NCBI RefSeq assembly: GCF_026343955.1 | Contig: NZ_JAPKNI010000001.1 | Location: 372,001 to 436,000 of the forward strand | Source of the DNA: Kaistia defluvii | GTDB lineage: Bacteria > Pseudomonadota > Alphaproteobacteria > Rhizobiales > Kaistiaceae | Reading direction: 5' to 3' | Length of the DNA stretch: 64,000 bases | Shown here: piece by piece, positions 1 to 7,766 of the stretch | Layout of the letters: each line of letters starts with the position of its first letter | Position numbering within the stretch: position 1 is the stretch's first letter | Program-made: the position numbers and the translations under genes | The notes under the pieces: generated by a model | Seen by the model: only the letters and a program-made list of their open reading frames with translations | Database searches by the model: none | What the model was told of the DNA's origin: nothing

Positions 1-2
1 GC

Positions 3-1184
3 GACATCAGCCAGGCCGAGGAGCTGGCGCAGGATGCGCTGGTGGCGGCGCTGGAACGCTGGCCGGAAACCGGCATTCCCGACAATCCCGGCGCCTGGCT
101 GATGGCGACCGCCAAGCGGCGCGCCATCGACCGCATCCGCCACCGCAAGCTGGCCGACGAGAAGCACGCCGAGATCGGCTATATCAGCGATCTCGACCAG
201 GACAGCGTCGTCGATGCACTCGAGGCGCGGCTCGACGACGACATTGGCGACGACCTGCTGAAGCTGGTCTTCACGGCCTGCCATCCGATCCTCTCCGCCG
301 AGGCGCGCGTCGCGCTGACGCTGCGGCTGATCGGCGGGCTCTCCACGGGCGAGATCGCCCGCGCCTTCTTCGTGCCCGAGCCGACCGTCGCGCAGCGCAT
401 CGTGCGGGCCAAGCGCACGCTTGCCGACGCCAACGTGCCCTATGAAGTGCCGCGCGGTGAGGACCGGGCGAAACGGCTCGCCTCGGTGATCGAGGTCATC
501 TACCTGATCTTCAACGAGGGCTATTCGGCCACCGCCGGCGAGGACTGGATCCGCCCGCAGCTGGCTGACGAGGCGGTGCGGCTCGGCCGCATCCTGGCCG
601 GCCTCGCGCCGAACGAGCCGGACGTGCATGGTCTCGTCGCGCTGATGGAAATCCAGGCTTCGCGCTTCGCCGCCAGGGTCGGCCCGAACGGCGAACCGGT
701 GCTGCTGATGGATCAGAACCGCGCGCGCTGGGATCACCTGCTGATCCGTCGCGGCCTCGCGGCGCTGGCGCGCGCCGAGGCACTCGGGCCCCGCGGCACC
801 TATACGCTGCAGGCGGCGATCGCGGCCTGCCACGCCCGCGCGCCGACCGCCGCGCAGACCGATTGGGGCCGCATCGCCAGCCTCTACGCCGAACTGGCCC
901 GGATAGCGCCCTCGCCCGTCGTGGAGCTGAACCGCGCCGTCGCCGTCGCCATGGCCGAAGGGCCGGCGGCGGGCCTCGCCCTTGTCGAATCGCTGGCGAA
1001 CGAGCCAGTGCTCGCCACCTCGCATTTGCTGCCGGGCGTGCGCGCCGATCTGCTGATGAAGCTCGGCCGCCTCGCCGAGGCGCAGGCCGATTTCGAACGC
1101 GCCGCCGCCCTCACCCGCAACATGCGCGAGCGCCAGCTTCTGCTCGAACGCGCCGCCACCTGTGCCAAGGACATCGCCGTCTGA
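3..1184 (+). CDS. ECF RNA polymerase sigma factor with DUF6596-type C-terminal extension (5' end outside window)
   Basis: This is a sigma-70 family extracytoplasmic-function sigma factor that directs RNA polymerase to a small regulon. The frame is already open at the left edge (it reads DISQAEELAQDAL from base 3), so the N-terminus is missing; an internal GTG at 42 is not the real start. The region-2 core contains NPGAWLMATAKRRAIDRIRH. Region 4 has LTLRLIGGLSTGEIARAFF followed by the recognition segment VPEPTVAQRIVRAKR. About 250 further residues (YLIFNEGYSA onward, then Ala/Leu-rich helical repeats) form the long C-terminal domain typical of the ECF42 group. That group usually sits beside a DGPF/YCII-domain gene, which would lie off the left edge. 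No anti-sigma gene is visible, and the C-terminal extension may do that regulatory job. Confidence 0.9.
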   Translation, partial: DISQAEELAQDALVAALERWPETGIPDNPGAWLMATAKRRAIDRIRHRKLADEKHAEIGYISDLDQDSVVDALEARLDDDIGDDLLKLVFTACHPILSAEARVALTLRLIGGLSTGEIARAFFVPEPTVAQRIVRAKRTLADANVPYEVPRGEDRAKRLASVIEVIYLIFNEGYSATAGEDWIRPQLADEAVRLGRILAGLAPNEPDVHGLVALMEIQASRFAARVGPNGEPVLLMDQNRARWDHLLIRRGLAALARAEALGPRGTYTLQAAIAACHARAPTAAQTDWGRIASLYAELARIAPSPVVELNRAVAVAMAEGPAAGLALVESLANEPVLATSHLLPGVRADLLMKLGRLAEAQADFERAAALTRNMRERQLLLERAATCAKDIAV

Positions 1185-1258
1185 GCCTGGCCCTCGCCCG
1201 CCCTTGCGCCGGAAGCCGACACGCCGTAGGGAGCACGCCAGAGCACAGGGAGGATCGG

Positions 1259-1489
1259 ATGACCGACACGGACGCTGGCGGGGCTCTTGCCAACCGCATC
1301 GAGGCGCTGGAAATCCGCATCGCCTATCAGGACGAAACGATCGAGGACCTGAACAGCGCGATCACCGCGCAGTGGAAGCAGCTCGATTTCCTTACCCGCA
1401 AGATTTCCCAGCTGACCGACCAGTTGCGCGAAACGACCGAACAGATCGGCCGCCCCGGCCTGCCCGAGCCCCCGCCGCCGCATTATTGA
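1259..1489 (+). CDS. slyX: SlyX family protein
   Basis: This is a 76-residue SlyX-like protein of unknown biochemical role. The N-terminal two thirds are predicted coiled coil (NRIEALEIRIAYQDETIEDL, then LDFLTRKISQLTDQL), and the end is the proline-rich PEPPPPHY tail common in the family. The ATG at 1259 is preceded by a good ribosome-binding sequence (GGGAGGAT) and gives the family length. A longer reading of this frame overlaps the sigma factor gene and has no family support. It is transcribed away from the sigma factor gene after a 74-bp gap and converges on the DUF4126 gene; an inverted repeat lies just downstream. Confidence 0.88.
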   Translation: MTDTDAGGALANRIEALEIRIAYQDETIEDLNSAITAQWKQLDFLTRKISQLTDQLRETTEQIGRPGLPEPPPPHY

Positions 1490-1524
1490 GTGGCCGCTCG
1501 GGACATTGAAGGGTGAACAGCCCC

Positions 1525-1555
1525 ATCTCACCTCTCCCTCAGCGAGAGGTGAGAT
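1525..1555. repeat. Perfect 12-bp inverted repeat between convergent slyX and DUF4126 genes
   Basis: The arms ATCTCACCTCTC (1525-1536) and GAGAGGTGAGAT (1544-1555) are perfectly complementary around a 7-base loop. No T-tract follows on either strand, so it is not a classic intrinsic terminator. It may still act as a transcript-end hairpin for the two converging genes. Its CTCACC/TCTCCC vocabulary resembles the larger palindromic element at 56255-56381. Confidence 0.7.
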
Positions 1556-1600
1556 CGCCGTGCCCCGTTATGGAAGGTCCTCTACAGCGTGTAAGGGGCG

Positions 1601-2068
1601 TCAGGTGACGTAGGCGACGATCCAGAGCGCCAGCGCAATGGCGATCCCGTCCTCGATCAGCGCGATCGGCAGGTCCTTGCCGCCCGTCGCCGCGACGAGG
1701 CTTCTCCGCGCCTCATAGCCGCCCAGCGTGCCGATCACGGCGCCGATCGCGCCGGCAATCAGACCGGCAACCCAGACCCCACCGGCAAATCCGATCGCCG
1801 CGCCGCAAACGGCGCCCATGAAGATCCGGGTCGCAAACTGGACGGGCACCTTGCGGCTCGGCGTCGACGGCAACTGGTCGGTGACCAGTTCGGCAACGGC
1901 GAGCAGGGTGAGGATCAGCAGCGCCAGCCAGTGGCTCAGGAAGGAGAGCCAGCTGCCATCGAGGTTGATCCAGCCAAGATAGGCGGCCCAGGCGACCGCG
2001 GCCGGCGCGGTCATGGCGCGCAGACCCGCGACGACGCCGATCAGAAGTGCCAGAACGTAAATGAACAT
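1601..2068 (-). CDS. DUF4126 family membrane protein
   Basis: This is a 155-residue integral membrane protein that I place in the DUF4126 family; the function is not established. It starts MFIYVLALLIGVVAGLRAMT and has four or so hydrophobic segments, with glycine-rich stretches such as GAVCGAAIGFAGGVWVAG and GAIGAVIGTLGGYEARR. The ATG at 2068 was chosen over one eight codons upstream because AAGGGGGA lies at the right distance before it. It converges with slyX and is 172 bp from the end of minE, on the same strand. Confidence 0.8.
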   Translation of the reverse strand: MFIYVLALLIGVVAGLRAMTAPAAVAWAAYLGWINLDGSWLSFLSHWLALLILTLLAVAELVTDQLPSTPSRKVPVQFATRIFMGAVCGAAIGFAGGVWVAGLIAGAIGAVIGTLGGYEARRSLVAATGGKDLPIALIEDGIAIALALWIVAYVT

Positions 2069-2208
2069 GCTGTCCCCCTTCGTTGCCCACAACCATAGGT
2101 GCGGGATTTCCGGTAGCCTTGGCCAGAAAAATCGTCAACGTCGGAAAGAAATCATCCGGCTTCCGCCGGTGATGCCACGCCCCGATCAAGCTCACGCGGA
2201 CGCGCATG

Positions 2209-2232
2209 AAAAAGCCGGCAAGAATGCCGGCC
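2209..2232 (-). terminator. Rho-independent terminator after minCDE
   Basis: Read on the minus strand, GCCGGCA and TGCCGGC (2231-2225 and 2220-2214) form a perfect 7-bp stem around a 4-base loop, followed immediately by TTTTTC. It lies 9 bp past the minE stop codon, where the operon should end. Confidence 0.8.
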
Positions 2233-2240
2233 TCCTGGTT

Positions 2241-2528
2241 TCAAGCGGCTGCCTCGGCGCCCTCTTTCCGCCGCTGGCGGATCGGGTTCGGCAGTTCGAT
2301 CTCGACCTCCAGCGTCGAGACCGCATCACCGCGCTGCATTTTCACCTGGACCTTGTCGGCCGGGATGTCGACGTGGCGGGCGATCACGCCGAGGATCTCT
2401 TCCCGGAGCTTGGCGATCAGGTCGCTGGCTCCTGCCGAGACCCGTTCGTGCTGCAGCAGGATCTGCAGCCGGTCGCGAGCCACCGGCGCGGACGAACGTG
2501 ACGGCTTGAAGAAATTGAAAATCGTCAT
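2241..2528 (-). CDS. minE: Cell division topological specificity factor MinE
   Basis: MinE is a 95-residue protein that stimulates MinD ATPase activity and drives MinCD off the membrane, so that the division inhibitor is lowest at mid-cell. The N-terminus [20 protein letters not shown] is the membrane-targeting segment, and [10 protein letters not shown] is the conserved anti-MinCD contact helix. The C-terminal half ([20 protein letters not shown], then EVEIELP) is the topological-specificity domain. Its ATG overlaps the minD stop by 4 bp, so translation is probably coupled. It is the last gene of minCDE and is followed by a terminator. Confidence 0.97.
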   Translation of the reverse strand: MTIFNFFKPSRSSAPVARDRLQILLQHERVSAGASDLIAKLREEILGVIARHVDIPADKVQVKMQRGDAVSTLEVEIELPNPIRQRRKEGAEAAA

Positions 2529-3340
2529 GCAGCCCTCCGACCGAAAAGCTTGCTCATGAAGCCGCGCCGCTCCGCCGGAACGACCATCGGGATGTTCTCG
2601 CCCTCGAGGCGGCGGGCCGCGTCGAGATAGGCGCGCGCCGGGGCGCTGTCGGTGTCGACCAGCGTGACCGGGCAGCCGACGTTGGACGCGTTGAGGACGG
2701 CCTCGCTTTCAGGGATGATGCCGAGCAGCGGGATCGACAGGATCTCGAGAACGTCCTCGACCTTCAGCATCTGGCCGCGCTCGGCCCGGGCTGCGTCGTA
2801 GCGGGTGAGCAGGAGATGCTTCTCCATGTACTCGCCCTTCTCCGCCTTGACCGTCTTCGAATCCAGCATGCCGATGATGCGATCGGAATCGCGCACCGAC
2901 GAGACTTCGGGATTGGTGACGACGATGGCGACATCCGCATGGCGCATGGCCAGCATGGCGCCGCGCTCGATGCCGGCCGGGCTGTCGCAGACGACCCAGT
3001 CGAAATGGCCGCGCAGCTCTTCCATGACGCGCGTGACACCCTCTTCGGTGAGCGCATCCTTGTCGCGGGTCTGCGAAGCCGGCAGCACATAGAGCGTGTC
3101 GAGCCGCTTGTCGCGGATCAGCGCCTGCTGCAGCTTGGCTTCGCCCTGCACCACGTTGATGAGGTCGTAGACCACGCGGCGCTCGGCGCCCATGACGAGG
3201 TCGAGATTGCGCAGGCCGACATCGAAATCGACGACGGCGACCCGCTGGCCGGACAGGGCCAGTGCAGCGCCGATGGCGGCGGTGGACGTCGTCTTGCCCA
3301 CCCCGCCCTTGCCCGATGTCACAACGAGAACCTGAGACAT
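2525..3340 (-). CDS. minD: Septum site-determining ATPase MinD
   Basis: MinD is a 271-residue membrane-associated P-loop ATPase of the ParA/MRP family. It recruits MinC to the membrane and oscillates under MinE control. The deviant Walker A motif KGGVGKTT is at residues 11-18 with the signature lysine, and later conserved segments include [29 protein letters not shown] and [15 protein letters not shown]. The C-terminal tail ([12 protein letters not shown]) is the expected amphipathic membrane-targeting helix. It lies between minC (20-bp gap) and minE (4-bp overlap). The length is normal. Confidence 0.98.
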   Translation of the reverse strand: MSQVLVVTSGKGGVGKTTSTAAIGAALALSGQRVAVVDFDVGLRNLDLVMGAERRVVYDLINVVQGEAKLQQALIRDKRLDTLYVLPASQTRDKDALTEEGVTRVMEELRGHFDWVVCDSPAGIERGAMLAMRHADVAIVVTNPEVSSVRDSDRIIGMLDSKTVKAEKGEYMEKHLLLTRYDAARAERGQMLKVEDVLEILSIPLLGIIPESEAVLNASNVGCPVTLVDTDSAPARAYLDAARRLEGENIPMVVPAERRGFMSKLFGRRAA

Positions 3341-3360
3341 TGCTTGTGCTCCTTGCTGGC

Positions 3361-4065
3361 TCAGGCCAGCGCCGCCATGTTCATCTTGTCATTTGCGAGC
3401 CAGGCCTGGACCGATCGGCCGCGAAGGCTCGCATCCAGGTCATCCGCAGTCTGGTAGAGGCCGTCGATGGCGATCAGCTCGGCCTCGAATTTCTGGCAGA
3501 AGATCCGCGCCCCGGCATTGCCGGTCGACCCGGCGATCGCGCGTCCGCGCAGCGTGCCGTAGATATGGATCGAGTTGCCGGCGATGATCTCCGCGCCCGA
3601 GGCGACGGAGCCGACCACGGTCACGTCGCCCTGCGGGAAGATGATCGACTGGCCGGAACGGACCGGCGTCTCGATCAGCAGCGACGGGACCGCACGGTCC
3701 ACGAAGCTGTTCTTGGGTGGCTCGGCGGACGGCTTGTGCAGGATTTCGGTCTGCTTGCCACCACTGACGGATGGCGGCATGCCGAAGCCGAGCCAGGACG
3801 GATCGGCGCCCTCGACCCCCATCACCTTGATCTCGCGTTCGTATAGCATGGCGATCAGCTCTGCGAAGTCGCGCTTGGTGATGGCGAGGCCGGTGACGTC
3901 GAGAATGACGGGGCGACTGGCGAAGTAGCCCTCGGAACGTTTGGAAAGCTTGTCGAGTTCGGCCAGCCAGTCGGCCAGCGGAAGCTCGGGCGCCAGGACG
4001 GTAGCGAGGAAGGACCTTCCCCGGAACCGGATTGCTGCGCGTTGTTTGGAAGCGGGAGTAGCCAC
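3361..4065 (-). CDS. minC: Septum site-determining protein MinC
   Basis: MinC inhibits FtsZ ring assembly away from mid-cell. The N-terminal domain (IRFRGRSFLATVLAPELPLA onward) contacts FtsZ. The C-terminal part, from about GQSIIFPQGDVTVVGSVASG to IAIDGLYQ, is the beta-helix that dimerises and binds MinD. The frame stays open upstream to an ATG at 4230, but those residues do not look like MinC. The GTG at 4065, with AGAAGG about 12 bases before it, gives 234 residues, the normal family size. A CtrA-like site lies 45-60 bp upstream of this start. Confidence 0.92.
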   Translation of the reverse strand: MATPASKQRAAIRFRGRSFLATVLAPELPLADWLAELDKLSKRSEGYFASRPVILDVTGLAITKRDFAELIAMLYEREIKVMGVEGADPSWLGFGMPPSVSGGKQTEILHKPSAEPPKNSFVDRAVPSLLIETPVRSGQSIIFPQGDVTVVGSVASGAEIIAGNSIHIYGTLRGRAIAGSTGNAGARIFCQKFEAELIAIDGLYQTADDLDASLRGRSVQAWLANDKMNMAALA

Positions 4066-4397
4066 GGTCGCTCTTTGCCTTCTGTTAAGCAATGTGTGCG
4101 ACACGCTGGTTAACGAGTGGTTAACCACGCCGGGCCCGTTAAGGGTTTGCAGGGCAAAAGTGAGGAATTCCGAAGGGGTTAGGGCGCGCAAAAAAATTCG
4201 AGTTGCAGGCGCCGGCCCCATCAACACCAACGCGAAAAGCCGCTCGTTTCCTGCGTTTTCCTGCCGGTCGCTGCGTCATCCCGCAGCGCGCGGATTCCAC
4301 CGGAAGCAGCCACCCGGCGAATCGCACGGAGGCCCCGAATCGTCCCCGCGTTAACGATTGTCGCGACGCTTCGAAGCATCAACATCCCGCCCCAAGC
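4066..4397. other. Promoter-containing spacer upstream of minC
   Basis: This 332-bp non-coding stretch separates the minC start from the end of the monooxygenase gene on the same strand. It contains several TTAA words, including a matching TTAA-N7-TTAAC box at 4110-4125 and a further GTTAACG at 4351-4357. No credible gene is visible. An open frame continues minC upstream but lacks family sequence. Confidence 0.6.
4110..4125. promoter_or_regulatory. CtrA-like binding box upstream of minCDE
   Basis: TTAA, seven bases (CGAGTGG), then TTAAC matches the full alphaproteobacterial CtrA consensus TTAA-N7-TTAAC. Because both half-sites lie within GTTAAC-type palindromes, the motif reads equally well on the minus strand, the direction of minC. 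It sits 45-60 bp before the minC GTG. CtrA control of min genes has been described in other Rhizobiales such as Brucella and Sinorhizobium, which supports the reading. Confidence 0.65.
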
Positions 4398-5456
4398 CTA
4401 TGGGACGACGGCCGTTTCCGCCTTCGCGGCCAGCGCCCTCCGGACCTCCGGCACGACCTTGGTCCCGAAAAGCTCGATCGACTTCATCATCTTGTCATGC
4501 GGCAGCGTGCCGACGCTGAACTGGATCAGGAAGCGGTCATGGTCGAACAGTTCGTGCTGGTAGAGGATCTTTTCGGCCACCTCGGACGGGCTGCCCACGA
4601 ACAGCGCGCCATGCAGGCGGCGCTGCGCCTCGAACTGGCCTCGCGTCGTCGGCGGCCAGCCGCGCTCCTTGCCGAGCTTGGTCATCACAGCGGCGAAGGG
4701 CGGATAGGCGATGTCGGCCGCGTCTTGCGAATTCTCGGCGATGAAACCGTGCGAATTGATGCCGACGCGCAGATGGGTCGCGTCGCTGCCGGATTCCTTT
4801 GCGGCGCGATGGTAGAGATCGACCAGCGGCTGAAAATGCGCCGGGTTGCCGCCGATGATCGCGATCGCCAGCGGCAGCCCGAGCACCGCCGCGCGCACGA
4901 CCGATTGCGGCGTGCCGCCGACCGCGATCCAGACCGGCAGGGGATCCTGGACGGGACGCGGATAGACGCCGAGATCGTGGATCGCGGCGCGATGGCCGCC
5001 GGGCCAGTTCACCCGCTCGCCGTCGCGCAGCTTGAGCAGCAGGTCGAGGTTTTCCGAAAACAGCGCGTCATAGTCGCCAAGGTCGTAGCCGAACAGCGGG
5101 AAGGATTCGATGAACGAGCCGCGCCCGGCCATGATCTCGGCGCGCCCGTTGGACACGAGGTCGAGCGTGGAGAAGCGCTGGAAGACGCGCACCGGATCAT
5201 CGGAGGAGAGAACCGTAACGGCGCTGGAAAGGCGGATCGTCTTCGTCCGCGCGGCGCCGGCCGCCAGGATCACGTCGGGAGCGGAGACCAGATAGTCGGG
5301 CCGGTGATGCTCGCCGAGACCGAAGACGTCGAGGCCGACCTGGTCGGCCAGTTCGATTTCCTCGATCAGATTGCGCACGCGCTGCACCGGATCGAGCCGG
5401 GCACCCGTGATCGGGTCGGGCATATTGTCGCCGAAGGTGTAGATGCCGAATTCCAT
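4398..5456 (-). CDS. LLM-class flavin-dependent oxidoreductase (luciferase-like monooxygenase)
   Basis: This is a 352-residue member of the bacterial luciferase-like TIM-barrel family, which uses reduced flavin and oxygen to oxidise an organic substrate that I cannot identify. It begins [15 protein letters not shown]. It carries family segments such as [52 protein letters not shown] and [13 protein letters not shown]. The start at 5456 has AAGAGGTGA correctly placed before it; the frame extends 21 codons further without conserved sequence. It is divergent from lepB and upstream of the min operon on the same strand, with a 332-bp gap that argues against co-transcription. Confidence 0.9.
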   Translation of the reverse strand: MEFGIYTFGDNMPDPITGARLDPVQRVRNLIEEIELADQVGLDVFGLGEHHRPDYLVSAPDVILAAGAARTKTIRLSSAVTVLSSDDPVRVFQRFSTLDLVSNGRAEIMAGRGSFIESFPLFGYDLGDYDALFSENLDLLLKLRDGERVNWPGGHRAAIHDLGVYPRPVQDPLPVWIAVGGTPQSVVRAAVLGLPLAIAIIGGNPAHFQPLVDLYHRAAKESGSDATHLRVGINSHGFIAENSQDAADIAYPPFAAVMTKLGKERGWPPTTRGQFEAQRRLHGALFVGSPSEVAEKILYQHELFDHDRFLIQFSVGTLPHDKMMKSIELFGTKVVPEVRRALAAKAETAVVP

Positions 5457-5669
5457 TTGGGTCACCTCTTGGGGCGGTTTGAAGCAGAACGGCCCGGATC
5501 GCCGCAGATATGGCGACATGCCCGTCGCTTGTCAGCCCCGACGCAGGAAGACGCATCGTCAACCGGTACGAGCATCGCGCTGCCGGAGGGCGGCGGTCTC
5601 GACGGCTTTCGGTTGCCGCTCGGGCCGGCATCGCCTAAATGACAGGCTCCCCAATCGGCTGAAAGTCGC

Positions 5670-6443
5670 ATGATGGCTGAACTAGAGAAGACCGCCGAGA
5701 AAAAGAAGTCGTCCAAGGACGGTCTCGGCGGCACCATCCGCGTCTTCGCCGAAGCGCTGATCATCGCGCTCATCGTGCGGACCTTCCTGTTCCAGCCCTT
5801 CGAGATTCCGTCGGGCTCGCTGATCCCGACGCTGGAGATCGGCGACTATCTGTTCGTCTCGAAATATTCCTACGGCTATTCCCGCTACTCTTTCCCCTTC
5901 GGCATGGGACCGTTCGAGGGCCGCATCTGGGGCTCGGAACCGAACCAGGGCGACATCGTCGTCTTCAAGGGACCGAAGGACAATTCGACCGATTTCATCA
6001 AGCGGGTCATCGGCAAGCCCGGCGACACGGTGCAGATGATCGACGGCCGGCTCTACATCAACGACAAGATGGTCGAGCGCCAGCCGATCGAGCCCTACGA
6101 GACCAAGGACTTCTTCGGCAACACCATCTCCGCGCCGCGCTACGAAGAGACGCTGCCGAGCGGGGTCAAGCACCAGATCATCGAGATCGAGGGCGATCGC
6201 GGTTCGTTCGACAACACGCCGAAATATGAAGTTCCACCCGGCCACCTCTTCATGATGGGCGACAACCGCGACAACTCCGCGGATTCGCGCGACATGCAGT
6301 CGATGGGCTTCGTGCCCAACGAGAACGTCGAGGGCAAGGCGCGCTGGGTGTTCTTCTCGATCGCCGACGGCGCACGCGTCTGGGAATTCTGGAAGTGGCC
6401 GTGGTCGATCCGCTGGAACCGGCTCTTCACCTCCATCACCTGA
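5670..6443 (+). CDS. lepB: Signal peptidase I
   Basis: This is a membrane serine protease that removes signal peptides from exported proteins. It is 257 residues long. A single N-terminal membrane segment (VFAEALIIALIVRTFLF, about 25-41) precedes the catalytic Ser50 in PSGSLIPTLEIGDYL. The usual Met after SGS is Leu here, a seen variant. Lys111 in DFIKRVIGKPGDTV is the general base, and MMGDNRDNSADSRDMQSMGFV is the conserved box E. The start may be either of two adjacent ATG codons (5670 or 5673). It is divergent from the monooxygenase gene. In many relatives lepB is near acpS and rnc, which are not here. Confidence 0.97.
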   Translation: MMAELEKTAEKKKSSKDGLGGTIRVFAEALIIALIVRTFLFQPFEIPSGSLIPTLEIGDYLFVSKYSYGYSRYSFPFGMGPFEGRIWGSEPNQGDIVVFKGPKDNSTDFIKRVIGKPGDTVQMIDGRLYINDKMVERQPIEPYETKDFFGNTISAPRYEETLPSGVKHQIIEIEGDRGSFDNTPKYEVPPGHLFMMGDNRDNSADSRDMQSMGFVPNENVEGKARWVFFSIADGARVWEFWKWPWSIRWNRLFTSIT

Positions 6444-6485
6444 CCGGCTCTGCGGGGATCATCCCCGCGCCTCACTGAACGTGCG

Positions 6486-6527
6486 TTGCAAAATGCAATG
6501 GCCGACGATTTGTGCATTGCAAAATGC
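6486..6527. promoter_or_regulatory. Paired operator-like repeats in the MFS exporter promoter
   Basis: TTGCAAAATGC occurs twice, at 6486-6496 and 6517-6527, 31 bp apart, which is close to three helical turns. Each copy extends into its own palindrome: TTGCA-AAA-TGCAA at 6486-6498 and GCATT-GCAA-AATGC at 6514-6527. This spacing suggests two dimeric repressor sites on one DNA face. The regulator is not adjacent. The pair sits 70-111 bp before the exporter start. Confidence 0.55.
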
Positions 6528-6596
6528 GCCGGTCGGCAGTCATTGTCCTGACCATCGCCTTCGCAGCCGCACCGCCCTTCACCGCCGGACTTCCCG

Positions 6597-7766
6597 ATGC
6601 CGATCGCCCTCTTCGCCCTGGCCATTGCCTCGTTCGGCATCGGCACGACTGAATTCGTCATCATGGGCCTGCTGCCGGAAGTGGCGGCCGATCTCGGCGT
6701 CTCGATCCCGAGCGCGGGGCTGCTGATCACCGGCTATGCGATCGGCGTCGTCATCGGCGGGCCGATCATCGTGCTCGCCACCGCACGATTGCCGCGCAAG
6801 ATCACGCTGGTCGGGTTGGCCATGCTGTTCGTGGTCGGCAATGTCTTCTGCGCCGTCGCGCCCACCTACGGGCTGCTGATGGCGGCGCGCGTGTTTACCG
6901 CCTTCGGCCACGGCGCGTTCTTCGGCATCAGCGCCGTCGTCGCGGGCACGCTGGTGCCGCGCAACCAGCGCGCCCAGGCCATGGCGCTGGTGTTCGCCGG
7001 CCTGACGCTCGCCAACATTTTCGGCGTCCCGGGCGGCACCGCGCTGGGACAGTTCGCCGGCTGGCGCGCCACCTTCTGGGCGGTCGTGGCGATCGGCCTC
7101 GTCTCGGTCGCGGCCATCCTCGCCTGGGTTCCCTCTGACCGGGGCGCCTCCGCCCCGCCCAGTCTCATGCGCGAATTCGCCGTGTTCAAGCGCCTGCAGG
7201 TCTGGCTGGCCATGGCCGTGAGCGTGCTGTCGGCGGCTGCCACCTTCGCCTGCTTCACCTATATCGCACCGATCCTGCAGACCGTGACCGGCCTGGCGCC
7301 GCATCAGGTCACCTGGGTGCTGCTGCTGTTCGGCGTCGGCATCACGATCGGCAATCTGATCGGCGGTCGACTGGCGGACTGGAAGTTGATGCCGACGATC
7401 CTCGGCGCCCTTACCGCGTTGATCGTCGTGCTGGCGCAGTTCAGCTATTCCAGTCACTCCGTCATTGGCGCCTGCATCAGCGTGTTCGTCTGGGGCTGCG
7501 TGATGTTCATCCTGATCGCGCCGCTGCAGATGCGCGTGATCGAATGCGCCGGCGAGGCGCCCAACCTGGCTTCCACGCTGAATCAGGGTGCGTTCAATGT
7601 TGGCAATGCCGGCGGCGCGTGGGTAGGCGGACTCGCCATCACGATGGGCGCGACCTATGACAAGCTGCCTCTGGTGGGCGCGGCCCTGACCATAGCGGCC
7701 TTGCTGGTGGCGTTCGCGTCGTGGCAACTCAGCAGAAAACAGCCGCAGACAGGACCCGCCGCCTGA
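6597..7766 (+). CDS. MFS transporter, DHA1 (AraJ-like drug/sugar efflux) family
   Basis: This is a 389-residue inner-membrane proton-coupled exporter with about twelve hydrophobic segments. The opening FALAIASFGIGTTEFVIMGL followed by LPEVAADLGVSIPSAGLLIT is the hallmark of the AraJ/YdhP/chloramphenicol-resistance branch of DHA1. The loop 2-3 motif appears as ATARLPRK. GAFFGISAVVAGTLVPRNQR and the motif-C-like NIFGVPGGTALGQF support an antiporter. The substrate cannot be read from sequence. The gene is monocistronic, 153 bp after lepB, and has two operator-like repeats in its promoter, so induction by a ligand is likely. Confidence 0.92.
   Translation: MPIALFALAIASFGIGTTEFVIMGLLPEVAADLGVSIPSAGLLITGYAIGVVIGGPIIVLATARLPRKITLVGLAMLFVVGNVFCAVAPTYGLLMAARVFTAFGHGAFFGISAVVAGTLVPRNQRAQAMALVFAGLTLANIFGVPGGTALGQFAGWRATFWAVVAIGLVSVAAILAWVPSDRGASAPPSLMREFAVFKRLQVWLAMAVSVLSAAATFACFTYIAPILQTVTGLAPHQVTWVLLLFGVGITIGNLIGGRLADWKLMPTILGALTALIVVLAQFSYSSHSVIGACISVFVWGCVMFILIAPLQMRVIECAGEAPNLASTLNQGAFNVGNAGGAWVGGLAITMGATYDKLPLVGAALTIAALLVAFASWQLSRKQPQTGPAA

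Noticed and set aside
6452-6468. Hairpin GCGGGGAT/ATCCCCGC after lepB considered as a terminator
   Set aside because: The loop is too short as drawn and no T-run follows on the plus strand.
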